From the NCBI GenBank assembly GCA_037176705.1, contig CM073907.1, positions 10,943,001-11,007,000 on the forward strand: 64,000 nt of DNA, written 5' to 3'. The notes under the pieces were generated by a model. That model did not search any database and was not told the origin of the DNA. It saw only the letters and a program-made list of their open reading frames with translations. Source of the DNA: Molossus alvarezi (Eukaryota > Chordata > Mammalia > Chiroptera > Molossidae). Below, in pieces: positions 33,325 to 46,300 of the stretch. The position numbers were made by a program, and so were the translations under genes. The stretch's first letter is position 1, and the number at the start of each line of letters is the position of its first letter.

Positions 33325-33700
33325 GATAGACTGTCTCGTCTGCTCAGGCTGCCGTAACAGGCACCGCAGACGGGGAGGCTTACGTAACGTTTACTTCTCA
33401 CAGTTCTGGAGGGGCAGGTCCGAGACCGAGGAGCTGCGGATTCGGTTCTGGGTTGGGGAGGCTCTCTTCCTGGTTTGCAGACAGCCGCCTTCCTGCTTTG
33501 TCCTCACATGGTGGAGAGACACCATCTCTCTTGTGTCTCTTCTTACAAGGGAGCTAATCCCACTCATGGGGGTCTAACTCAGGTACCAGTCACTTCCCAG
33601 AGACCTACCCCTAAACTACTGCACTGGGGACAGGGCTTCAGTGTCTGGGTTTTGGAGGGACGAACGTTCAGTCCTTGGCAGAGTCCCGTGTGGTGCACAC
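33325..33700 (-). mobile_element. MLT1-type MaLR LTR remnant
   Basis: 'GCTCAGGCTGCCGTAACAGG', 'TTACTTCTCACAGTTCTGGA', 'TGTCCTCACATGGTGGAGAG' and 'CTAATCCCACTCATGGGGG' match in order the reverse complement of an MLT1/MaLR LTR. An old, non-coding retroviral-like LTR with no gag or pol nearby. Confidence 0.75.
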
Positions 33701-34127
33701 TCAAACTCCTCCTCCAACCCTGCACATCAGAACCCGTATCTCCGACTAGACGGGACACTGGCTGAGTGGTGGCCACCTGTCGCCCCTTCTTTGCACGTTG
33801 CCTTCATTCCACAGGCCTGTCTGGGGTGCGTGGGGATGAGCTGGGTGGCCCGTGTGGTCGCTGCTACGTGCCTGCGGAGGAAGGGACCCTGCCTCTCTCC
33901 ACCCGGTCACGTGGATCTTTTTGGTTGGTTTCCCCATCGATTCTTGAGGTGGCCCCCTGCACAAATGGAGCCACAGTGGTTTGGGGTTCTCTCCTGGGCT
34001 CTGGCACGGAAGGGTGCCCGTGCTGCACCTGCTGGGATCTTAGCGCCCTTGCTGGGTGAGAGTGGGGGGAGGGGGGGAAGGAACAGCTCTGCCCACACAT
34101 GCCGACCCCAGCACTCCCGAGTCTTTT

Positions 34128-34376
34128 TTTTTTAATCCTCACCGGAGGATATTTCTCCATTGATTTTCAGATGCAGTAGGGGTGGGGGCACGGGGGAGAG
34201 AGAGAGAGAGAAACATCAATGTGAGAGAGACACATCTATTGGTTGCCTCCTGTACGACCCTGACCAGGGCCAGGGATCGAACTGCAACCAAGGCACATGC
34301 CCTTGACCGGAGTCAAACCCGACACTGTTTGGTCCACAAGCGGATGCTCTAACCGCTCAGCCAAACCGGCCAGGGC
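34128..34376 (-). repeat. Ves SINE, form A, diverged
   Basis: AATCCTCACCGGAGGATATT to AACCGGCCAGGGC, flanked by GAGTCTTTT and AAGTCTCCTTTT. Confidence 0.88.
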
Positions 34377-34387
34377 CCAAGTCTCCT

Positions 34388-34404
34388 TTTATTGGCATTT
34401 TATT
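34388..34404 (-). terminator. TTC23: Candidate TTC23 poly(A) signals
   Basis: On the - strand AATAAA is read at 34399-34404 and again at 34388-34393, about 400 bases after the TTC23 stop. They sit just before a SINE on the TTC23 strand. Plausible but not proven. Confidence 0.45.
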
Positions 34405-34802
34405 CTCAATCCCTATTGCCTTCCTATAAGAAAGGGCTCTTCCTAGATTGAACTGCTGTAAACCCGACCCCAGACCTGGGCAGAGGGGTACACGTACAGT
34501 GAGGTGGTACATCTGTGCCCTGCACAGGAGGGTCTCAACTTCTCAGGAGAAGCTTTTCAGCCCCAGGTGTGCTGATGGGTAAAAGTTTCGGTTGGCAAGA
34601 ACCACTCAGGTGCTGAAAAGGTACATGCCTTCTGGAAGCACCTGAAGACCAGCCAGCGTCCGCACGAGCCCCAGTGTGGGTATGGTGACACACAGCCAGC
34701 CTGGAGAAGCCGTCCAGTGACGCTGGATTCCACCTGCCACCAGGAGAGATGCTGATCCAGCACCAAGCGTGAGCAGAGCTTTCTTTGGGGTGCAGTGGGG
34801 TC

Positions 34803-34920
34803 TCAGTCCGCTGCATGGGGCCTGGCCTTCCCCGGCATGGTGGGGTGCTGGGCCAGGCCAGTGCAGAAGGCCGGTCTAGCTTTCGGGGCCTGCCTCAGCT
34901 TCACGGCCATCTGGGGGGTC
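34803..34920 (-). CDS. TTC23: TTC23 last coding exon
   Basis: 118 nt after acceptor CTCTTTCCCAG. The first base completes a Lys codon, then [20 protein letters not shown]...KARPHAAD and TGA are read. The TPR fold has ended; this is a basic, Pro/Ala-rich C-terminus. Confidence 0.9.
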
Positions 34921-37900
34921 CTGGGAAAGAGCAGAGGGTGGTAAGTGTGGTGCCCCTCAGACCCCCGCCCAGGGTCCCCCCGCCCTGGCTGCTGTGAAGA
35001 CAGACCCGCAGCTGCCGAGTTAATTTCATGAAGGAGCCCCGGCAGGGAAAGGGGGACACAGAACAGGTGTGTGCTAATTCCTGTGACCATTCTCACGGGG
35101 CTCAGACAGTCAACCCTGCGCTGGCCCGGCGAGCAAATGGGAGCAGAAAGGTTAGGCTCCTGGCCGAGGTGGCCCCTCTCCCTGTGCTAGGGGCCTGGGA
35201 GCACGGGACAGTGCCCCCTGCTGGTGTGTCCGAGGCGGGCACTTCCAGGAGCATGGACTTGGCAGTCAGCCCACAGGCTCTCTGGGAACACAGGTTCTGC
35301 GTGGGGGCACCTCCACAGCAGGGCGTCTGCTCAGTACCAAGGAAGACGTGGGGCCAGCTTCAGGGTGAAGTCAGGGCTCTCGGGTTCCCACCCAAGAGCA
35401 CCCCAAGAGAGCACAGGGAAGCACAAGGCAGGTCCCACCGTCCCCCAGCACGAGATGACTGCAGGTGGCTGGTCCTTCGAAGGCCTCATCCCAGCTCTGA
35501 ATAATGTTTCTGACATTATTCAAGAGGTCATTCCTTCTCCATATCCGGGCAAGGAGGATATTTACAGCTGGGCTTTCAAAGGAGCTGGTCTTGCATAGCG
35601 TATGAGGAACAGGAATTCAGTAAACTTCCCACGGCTAGTTCCCCAGGACCCCACAGAGCCGGCTCCCTCCGAAACTCTCAACGGCCAATGAATGCGGTGT
35701 TCAGGGGAAGCCCGAGGGACGGTCACTCACTTGGATAGGACGTCCAGGGCCTGCTGGGTGGCCAGCGTCCTCTTGTCCTGTGTTCCGTATAAGAGGGTCT
35801 GAATCTGAAGACACTGCAGAACACCAAGCAGTAAGCATTTGGGTAGGAAATGTCACAGAGAGCATTTTGCAGGAGTACAAGTCTCCCTAGGATGGGACAA
35901 AGAGTACTTCAGTCACAGACCCCTGCTCTGACCGTCTGACCTTCAGTGTGAATGCTAGGGACAGTCTGACCTTCAATACAATGCTAGGGACAGTCTGACC
36001 TTAAGTGTGAATGCTAGGGGCAGTCTGACCTTCAATACAATGCTAGGGACAGTTTGACCTTCAGTTTGGATGCTCTGAGGGATCCTGGAAAGAAATGTGC
36101 AGTTTTAGCACTATTTTATAGAACTCTCTGTGACAACCTCTATGCAAAAATATGTTTAAAAGTAATATTTAAAGAAACAAAGGCAAGAACATTGGCATCG
36201 ATGAGAATGGTCTCTAGTTTCTATTTTTGAATGACCCTTGCTACAGCCCAGACAAGATTTTTTTTTTTAATAGTTTTGTGCCCTAGACAGTGTGGCTCAG
36301 TTGCTTAGGCATTGACCTGTGCACCAAGAAGTCCCTGGTTCGATTCCCGGTCAGGACACATGCCTGGGTCGTGGCCTTGATCCCCTGTAGGGGGCGTGCT
36401 GGAGGCGGCCGATTGTTCTGCTCTCACATGGATGTTTCTCTCTTCTCCCTTCCTCTCTCTCTCAAAATCAATAAACTATTATTTTAAAACATAGTGGTGT
36501 TTCTTTTTGTAAACAAATTTTTTTGTTGTATATAGGCTTTCTGTAGTCATATTACACAGCAGTTTCTTAGGAGTGAATTTATTTAGGAGTTAAGTGTTCA
36601 GCCCCTGCACCATCCAGGGCCTGCTTTCTCCCTTCTGCCCACTGTCCTGCCATTTGATTGCTTGCACCTGGCCAGGGCAAACTCAAGGGAAAGATAACGA
36701 TTCAGTGTGTGCCCCAAATGACCAACATAATTTTGAAGAAGAACGAGGGGGAGGAAATTGCTTTCTTGTCAACACCTTTATGAAGCGATCGTAATTAAGA
36801 CAGTGCGGTTTTCACCCAGGGACAGACAAATAGACCAACGGGACATGGCAGAGAGCCCGACCCTTGATAGGTGACAGAAGAGGATCTGCCTTGAAGGGTG
36901 GGTGAGGAAGAGCTGAACTTGTCAATGGAAGAAACAGGAAGAAAATAGACCCCTGCCCCATACCAAATATAAAAATGAATCCCAGGCTGATTGAAGAGCT
37001 AAATATGTAATGCAAAAGGTGGAACTTTTAGATGAAAATATTGGAGACGACCTTTATGGAGAAGTATTTCTTGGACAAGATCCGGACAAATCAGAAGATT
37101 TGGTTTATAAAATTTAAGTCCATTAAAACTCAAAATATCTGTGCACCAAAATTCACCTTAAGCAAAGTTTACAAAAACAAAGCAAACAGAGGGAAAATAC
37201 TGCACCAATCTGAGAAAGGACTAGCATTCATAATACATAAGGAACTCCCACAAGGACTAGCATTCGTAATACATAAAGAACTCCCACAAGGTAATGAGAG
37301 AGACAAACACAACCTCCCTATGGAAAAATGATCACAAGATACAAAAGGATTATTCAAAGATGTTGAAAATAGAATAGCTAATAAACAGGCGTAATCTCAC
37401 AAGTAACCAGAAGTGCAATCTAAAACGTTTATGAGGTTGCCCTCCACTAAACTTGAAAACCACAGTGAAGCAAAGTGTGGGAATGATACCAAATTCGGGA
37501 GAACAGTTATCTGGTTTGGGGTGGGGAGGGGTATAGCAGGGACTTGTGTGGTTCATGTTTTATTTCTTAAATAGCGAGCTCAGAGGTATTTGTTATACGT
37601 TTCTGCATATCTGAAATATTCCATAATACATTTCTAAAAGATTGAATTTGTTTTCCTACATGGTAACAGCTTGAGTGAAAAAAAAAGGAAGTATGAGGGT
37701 TTGAGGACTTGGTACCGAACACTGTTTATTCATTCTGACCTGCCACCCGGTGTTAGGTCTTCAAGAAAATTAAAATGCAAGCAGCCAAAGCTTTGTCTTC
37801 GTGAGCTGTGGAGAACATCCACACTGTCTGAATGTCTGGGTCAGTCCGAAGAACTGAGAAGGTGATTCTGAAATCTGAGACTACGGTTGTCTTTCGGGGG

Positions 37901-40278
37901 AAAGAAATATTATTAAATATTATTAAGCAAGAATATGAGAGGATGTTTTTTAAATAACAGAAAAAGGTCGCTATTTCTTAATTAAATTGCATAGCACCAG
38001 AAGTGGTAAATGTTTTCTATTACCCTATTTAGCATAAAATCCACATTGCCCAAAGGCAAGGGTCCCAGCCCCTCTGCCCAGCAAGCCCCACCTTGGAAAT
38101 TTAGGAGACTTGAGAAGGTGCTTTGTGGCTTTGAGGGCAAGTAGTTGGGGACATGTTCCCGACACCTGTCAGTGAGCAGCCTCTGTCCAGGGCTAACACT
38201 GTTTGCAGCACAGACTTCATTTCCCTCCACGTGGCCAGAAATACCTCCACTCAGTGTAACACTCGAGGTCTACAGTGAAACCCCCCCTGAACTTCCGGTT
38301 CACATACTCATGACCACCTCTAGAGATGAGTGGATGGCAACACACCTTGGTGTCAATTCATTCACTGTGGCGTCAGCATTTTACCGACGTCATAATGGTG
38401 ATTTGAGACCGTCAGAGGTCTCGGTTCACCCTGCCGTAACAGATGGCCTCCGAAATTTAAAACTTGGACTTCCCATCCTGCTGCTTTGGCTATTAGAGCT
38501 GCTTCTCCCTGGCCCTTCTTTCTCCAGGGAAAGAGATAGTTAGCTGAGTAATTCACACATCCTGAGAAGAAGAAGGCAGTTGATAGTGTTCTGCAGATTC
38601 TCACCTCCTCTGTTCCTGACCCTGAGTGCTGATCATTTTCATGGGGAACATTGTGTTGGTAAGGAGAGTGGATCACGGCTGGATAAAATGACCCTTTTCA
38701 ATAATCAGTCCAGAGAGAGATGAGCCCCATCCCCCTCCTGTCTCCTCCACCCCCATCAGAACTCTTCTCTTCCTGGAATTAATAGATTTTTTTTAAGCTA
38801 CTTATCGTCACTAAGCAGATTTGCTCAAAATTCTAGCTGACTGTGAGGAGAGATGCTCAGGGGTGTCAACTAGGAGAGAGAAACACCCTCAGCCCCTGTG
38901 TAACCCTGCATGACCACGGCGGCCAGGGAGGCGAAACCAGAGCCAAGATGAGGTTGTAGAGACACAGCCCTAAGAATCTGGTGTGGACCTTACAGACCAC
39001 GCTCGCATGCCTTTGAGTTTCGGGAGCCCGGTTTCTCAGGAGCCCAGGAGCCCATGAAGCCGAGAAGCAGCCATCAGGGGGCTGCATTCCCAGCCGCGTC
39101 CTTCTCTGCTCCAGAGCGCGCCCGTCCCAGTGACAGAGGGGGGCTGGCGGCAGCTGGAGGGAAAGGTCAGCTGACTCAACATACTCTGGCTTTAGAAGAC
39201 CACACAGTTAAATACCCAAACTCACAACGAAGCTTCTTTTCTTTCTTTTTTGTTTTTTTTTTTTGGGGGGGAGGGGTCTCTGGAAATCTGCAGTCCTGAT
39301 TCAGGGCCATTTTCAGGACAGCACCTCTGCAGACGCGGGGTGGGGTGCCTTAGCCCCCCTCCCTCCCTCGGCCTCCTCTGGCCCTAGCTGCCTGAGCTCT
39401 CCGGGGACTTCAGACAGTAAGTGCTGAAGGGACACATCCTCTGTTAACAGACCTCTCAGCCCGAGGCCACGGGACTCGGCGGAAAATTGAGAAAGGCACA
39501 CATTCTCAGTCCACGCCACGCCTGCCACACGATTGAATGTTGTTTTGTCTTTATAGAAAACAAAAACAAGCCCAGAGAAAGGTGAATTTTTTTTAAAAAA
39601 AACTCATCACGATTCTTTTTTTACACTAGAGAGGCTAGAGTGTGTCCGAGGAAGAGGAATTATCCAGAAACTCATGAACTGGGCTTCCGTGTCCATGCCC
39701 ATTCTCAAGGCTGGTTGTAAGAAAGAGAGATGTCAGAACCCCGAATCCGTGGAAGTGTGAAATGTCTTCAATGTCTAGAAAAACACGAAAATACTTTCAT
39801 GGCCTTACAAGGCAGGCAGAAATGAGGGCTTCAGTCCTGACCTTGGGGGAACCGACAAGACAGACCCCACGACCCATCAGACAGCGTTTTCCTACAGAAG
39901 CGAGGCCACGCGTGGGAGGGGCGTGGTGTCCCGCCCGGAGCGGCATTCTCTGCCACGTCCACTCTTTCCTGCAGCACATGCCAAGCGTGTGCCCGCTTCA
40001 GTGACAGAGCAGAGAACGTGGGCCTTGGTCCCACAGGGCTTCCAATGCAGTGGGCGAGACACTTAGATGTATGCGAATAAACGTGTCCTAATAGCTCATA
40101 CTCAGAGTTACAAGGAAAAGCCATGGGTTGTGAAAGAGAAGAACAGGGGTGTCGGTGGTGGTAGGGGTACTTGGGTCGGAGAAGGTGGGCATTCAAGCTG
40201 ACACCTGCAGATGGGGAGTCAGCCGGGGACAGAGCACTGGGTTGGGGGAGGGGGTCCCAGGCAGGAGCACACCCTGCA

Positions 40279-40326
<48 letters not shown>

Positions 40327-43300
40327 TCACACACACACACCTGCAGCTCCCTTACCTCGAGGGCCATTAATTCTGCGCTCGGAGCACAGGAAGGGAGAAG
40401 GCTCCCATAAAAGAAATACACGTAAGGCGGGAACAGGGTCCTGGGATGAGGAGGACCTGGGACAGGAGCAAGAAAGGGTGGGAGGCCCACGCACGGCCGC
40501 TCAGCCCCTGCTCTCCCCGCGTGTCTGCCCAGCACGTCTGCTCAGCAGATGCCATCCTCGCCGCTCTCTCGCTCCTCACCTCTCAGTTGCCACGAGCCGT
40601 GGGCTCTCTATCCTATTGACATCCCTTGACTCCCCCACGACCTGGCTCCATCCCCTGGCCACTGTGCTGGAGCCAGCGACCATCACCTTTCTCCGGGACA
40701 ACTGCAAATAAGCGTTCAGAGAACGGGCGTCCGCAGGACCGGCCGCGGAGGGGGCCCTGCCGAGCCCCCACGCAGACACGGAGCTGTGTTTTAAAGGGCA
40801 GAGCCAGGGTTCTGGGTTAAAGCTGGATCTGCCAGCTTCTGAGCCAGACAGCGGAAGCGAGCCAGCCCCTCACAGCTAACCTTCGAGCTGCCCTTGTTGG
40901 CGCGGTGCCCTCGGGAGCTGGCCCTCGGCCGCCTCACTCAGCCCTCCCGAGCTGCTGCGGTCCGTACCTGCCACTCCTGGCCACTTGTTTAAGGTCACCC
41001 TGGATTTATGTAGGAGGTTCGCCTTTCCCTCCATCCCTGGCCTTCCGCCCATAAACTTACGGTTCTCCTGCCTCCGGTCTCAGGCCGGGACGGTCTGTCC
41101 GGACCCACGTTCTCGGCCTCCAGACCCTTGTGCTAATGTAGCAACTTCCAAGGCCCTGGCCACTCACCAACCACAGTAAGGGTTCTGGTATGTACGGAGC
41201 TTTCCACAGCGAACGTGGCTTCAGCCGTGGGTGGGTGGTCTGTGTACAGACCCGTCCGTGTTTTCAGGGGACAGCAAAGGCAGAGGTGCTGGGCCTAGCT
41301 GTATCATTGGGGGCCCAACCCCCAGGAGATCAGCTCTTCCGGCAGCCTGGGGTTCGGTTCTCATTCCCACCCAGCCTGTCGCAGTCAAGGGAGCCTCCAC
41401 GTGGTCCCGCCAGGAGGTTGAGAATGATGACCTTGACCCCCGAACCATCAACTACAACTGCTCTACAAATCTCAACCGCAAGGGCTCAAAGCATCCTCAG
41501 CACCATTCTTTACTCAAGAACTGGGCTTTGCATATTCAATGTCATCGGGACCCCTGTCTCTTTCAGAAAGGACCTGCGGAGGCGGATTATTGCAGCCCAA
41601 CGGCAAGTTCAACAAAGACGCTGAGATACATCAGGGTCAAGGACGAATGAGAGTCTTCACATAAAAACACGGGGGCTGCCCCGGGGCTCTGGGGGGACCC
41701 AAACCAGGCTCTGGATTCCCTGGTGTCCATGGCAACGCCATGTGGCTAAAGGGAAAGTAAAAACGGGCAGTGATGGAAGAACAGGACGTGAAATGTACAT
41801 GAAACACACAGGTGCCGGTAAGAAGGCTCCAGGTGTCTGGCCGGGTAGAGGAATGGCCGGGACAAGCAAAGCCTGGTGACTTGTTCTCCTGGGCACTGTC
41901 TTGACTCATGACACATGAGGATGCTCCCAGGGATCGCTGGCTTCCTCTCACCTGCAATCTGGGAATAAAAGCATTTTCCACTTCCTTTCTTCACACGACT
42001 TCTAGGGGGCGTCGGACTTCTTGAAGAAAGAGGTCACGTAAGATTATGTTATTCTTTTACGGACATGTTTAATGCGCACAGATGTGAAGTGTTCAGGAAG
42101 TGGACCAAACCGCGATGATGACAGAGCTTAATAGGGAGGCCGGATTGAGACAGGACCCAAACCTGACTTCCCACTGTAACTGGGCCCAGGGTCAGGACTG
42201 AGGGACCGCTGACGGAGAAAGCAGTCTTCCCAGATTCTTTCCTGCAGCCTTTCACCTGGATGGAAAACTGGCGGTGACGCCCACCCCGGAGTCCGGCCGG
42301 GTTTCCAGGCTGCAGAAGCGTGTGCACTCGCGCTGTGGAAATTTCCGTCTGGAGCTCGGGAGCCTCCACTCCCCCCTCTGCAAGCAGATGCCTCTGGAAG
42401 ACCGATCAATAACACGGCTTTCTTTCCAGTAACTGAATCCCGCTGCCTGATTGGTCTCTCCTGCCTTCCTGGTTCTCACGCCCTGGGACCGTGCCTGGGC
42501 CGTTCTGCGCAGGAGGCCCATCTGGGAAGGCCTGTTTGCAATGTGTTCTCGCTCCAGAGATGAAAAAGTGGGGGATGCAGCTGCTGTGATAAAAACGAGA
42601 GAAAGACGGGGCTGGGCATTACAACAGCCGCTGCTGGCTCCTCAGAGCTCAGGGCCAGAGTGGCGTCCGGGCAAGTCCAGCTCAGCAGCAGGTGTGCAAG
42701 GCAGGCTGCAGTCCCGCGTGTGCCCGGTGCTCAGGGAGCGGCCGGCCATGTCCTCAGATGGCACACGCGGAGAACCAGGAACGAGGACTGCGTGTCCCCA
42801 GTGCGCACAACCAACCCAGAGGGATTCCGGCACACGGCCAGATAGCTTTCAAATGTCAGAGCCGTTGTTTTCAGGACTCACGGATAATGAGGCCAAACGA
42901 GGGGAAAATGTCACTCGCTTCCACTGCAGGTTTTAGGGGTGAGAGTTCCTTGAAACAGAGCTGACTGTCTACCCTGTGGGTGCACACAGAGCCCAGCACA
43001 GTGATTCTCAACCTTCCCCAGGAGCTAAAATGCAGATCCCTGGACCCCTGCCCAGACTCTGGATCAGAAGGCGACCGTGATGCAGGGGGTTTAAGAACCA
43101 CGCATGCAAACGACTGGCATAAAGGGAAAATGATGGGCTTCACTTTGGGGTAACCCGTCCACAGACAGTCAGGGCTGCGGCCTAGCCCTCAGCACGCGCT
43201 CATAGAGGCAGCAGCCTGGCCTGGCCCGAGCCAGCGGGGCCCATGTAGGCCCGGGAGGCCCCTGCTTGCTTCTGTGTTTGCTAACATTTGCTGCTCCCCC

Positions 43301-46300
43301 ATTTCCTGGGGTCCCTCTCCTGACCGGACGTGAGTGGCGAGGCTGAACCTTGCGAAGAGATTCTCCCCATTTCATCGACGCTCCTTGGGGGAGAAACGAG
43401 GAAGGGGAAGGAAAGCGGAGCTTCCCAAGGGGCCCTGCCTTGTCCTCCCTCTTGTGCTCTAGGCACCCCCTGCACCGTGGGGCCCGGCTCCTCGCCTCTC
43501 CCAGCCCAGAACCGCTGCGGGGGGCCATTTTCCAGAGGCCTCTCGGTTCAATTCTTGGGCCGCTCCACTGCATTCTCAACAGTATCCTCCCAGTGATAGG
43601 AAAAAGAAAACCCAAATCCAAGCCCAGCTTTAAATTCCCTCATCAGCTCCCAGCTGCTAGAGCAAGGTTTGGGAAACCTCTCTGCACAGGGCAGATGGTA
43701 ACTGTTGCAGATGTGGGCCAACAGACAAAAATCAAGGCTACTTTGTGGGTACTTATGTAACAAGAGGGAAAAAAATGTTCGCAACATTTTCCTAGTGAGA
43801 TTCAAAATATAGTAACAAGGACAGCTTTCTTTTTTTTAAATAAGCTAGAGAAGAATGGATTTCTTTTTTGGGCGGGGGAGACAAGATTGGGGTTCAAAGT
43901 TAGTGTTTCCTACTGTCAACTCAATTTATATCGCCTATAAAATGATCACAGATTCCACGATCATCCGTAAGAACCTTATTCTTCGGGCCATACGGAGGCA
44001 GGAGTGAGGTGGGTCGGCCTGCAGAGCCCATTGTTTGGGACTGTTGTCTAAAGGATCAGGTCCCAGCCCCCGCAAACAGCCTGGGAGCCGTGCCCACGTC
44101 CTCCCAGCGCTCCCTGACAGACGGTCCTCCCAAATTACTCTCTGCTGCTTTTGTTTTTCCTTTATTGAATTTTTTTTTTTTTTAAGAGGGAGAGGGAGAG
44201 AGAGAAACATCAATGAGAGAGAACATCGACTGGCTGCCTCCCGCATGCCCCTCACTGGGATCAGGCCCATAACCTGGGCATGTGCCCTGACCGGGAATCG
44301 AACTGGTGACCTCTTGGTGCGTGGGTCAGTGTTCAACTACTGAGCCACACCGGCCAGGCAGTACTCTGCTTCTTTTTTTTTAGCCTCACCTGAGGACATT
44401 TTTTTTTTTGCATTTATCTTCAGATAGAGCAAGAGGGGGAGAGGGAGGGAGAGGGAGAGAGAAACATCGATGTGAGAGAGACACATTGAGGGGACAAACT
44501 ACAACCGAGGTACGTGCCCTTAGCGGGAACTGAACACAGGACTCTCTGGTCCGTGGGCTGATGCTCTAACCACTGAGCATACCAGTCAGGGCTACTCTTT
44601 GCTTCTTAAGTGGGTCTTACTCTCTAGCCTTATAGCCTCACCTTCCAGCCCATTTCCAACCTGGGAATTCTTGTCTCTCCCAGGCTAGACTCTTTCAGGA
44701 CTAGTTATTAAACACCTTCCCTAAACCTCTCCCTCACTTCCTCCAGTCCAGGGAACAATGAGAAATCCAATATAAAACTAGATGTTATCATGGGAAATGA
44801 CTAGTAAAAACCCAGAAATTTAAGAAATTCATGAGACTACTTTGCAAATCTCTATGCAAATCAATCTGAGAGTGTAAATAAAATAGGTAATTACCTAGAA
44901 AAATACAGGTCACCAAAATAACCCCGTTAGAGATAGGAAGTGTCAACAAATCAATTTTTGTAGAAGAAATAGAGAAAGTTGTAAAGGAATGTCCTCACAA
45001 AGGAAGCACCAGGCCTAAAGAGTTTCATAGGAAGTACAAACCTTCAAAGACTAGATAGTTTTAATGCTGCACAAATCCCTTCAGTGCATGGAAAATAAAG
45101 GTAAGAAAGGAGACTTGACTTGGGGTGGTGAACACAACACAACACACAGGTGATGTAGTATAGGATTCTACACCTGAAACCTATATAATTTTATCAGTCA
45201 ATGTCACCCCAATACACTCAATGAAAAAGAAAATAAAGGTAAGCTTCCAAATTATTTTTATGAAGAAAATATAACATTGACACTTAAACAAATATTACTT
45301 ATAAATATTGGGGCAAAACATCTTAAAATAAATATTAGCAAACAGAATCAACCTCATATAAGAATATAATTCAATATAACCAAGCATATTTATTCTAAGA
45401 ATGCAAGGTTGGTTTAATACAGTAATAAAACACACTGTATTAAGTGATCTAAGAAGAATCATCTGATTATCTCCACCAATGGTAGAAAAACATTTGCTAA
45501 AATCCAACACTTATTTCTAATTAAAAAACAAACAAACAAACAAAAAAAAAAACACTCATGAAGATAGAAAGTGATGGCTACTTCCTTAATATGATAAAAT
45601 ATGTAAACCTTAGTCCTAAAACCAGCATCTACTCAATGAAGAATCACTAAAGGCATTTCCACTAAGATCAGGAACAAGACAAGCGTGCCTATTATCTCCA
45701 CTACTGTTCATTATTGTACTGGAGGTATGAACCAATGCAATTAGACAAGAGAAATCAGGTAGAGCCATAAGAACTGAAAAGCAAAAAGTAAAACTATTTG
45801 CAGATCATACTGAGAGAATCAATGCTCAAATTAACTCAGGCAAGAAAAGAATTAAGCCAGCTAGTGGAATATAAAATTAACACAGAGAAACCAATAGTCT
45901 TCACATACATAAAAATAACCAGTCGGAACATACAATACTGGACACAACTCCATATACAATAGTATTAAAGAAGATAAAATGCTTAGAAATCAGTCTAATT
46001 AGAAATGGGCAAAACCTATAAAGGTACACTTTAAAATGTCCCTAAATGATACAAAAGTAGACATCAACAAATATAAAGACATCCTTGTTCTTGAGAGAAA
46101 TGATGAAACACGATACAGATGTCCGTTCTCCTGAGGTTCATTTACAAATAACACAATGCTCCAGAAAATACCACTAAACTTTTTATTGAGACAAGTTGAC
46201 ACTAAAATTCATGTGGAAAAAAAAGCTAGACTATCTAGAAAACCGGATATTCTAGGGTGAGAAAAACCACAAGTAGTGTCTAACCCTACCAGATATAGAA

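Noticed and set aside
33325..33700. Possible endogenous retrovirus
   Set aside because: Only an old solitary MaLR-type LTR remnant; no gag, pol or env sequence nearby.
35932..36080. Spaced direct repeats suggestive of a CRISPR-like array
   Set aside because: The units are contiguous without unique spacers, and this is mammalian intron DNA: a minisatellite.
41190..41650. Overlapping frames ending with a splice-like TTTCAG and short basic peptide
   Set aside because: No recognisable protein or processed-pseudogene match; considered and left unassigned.
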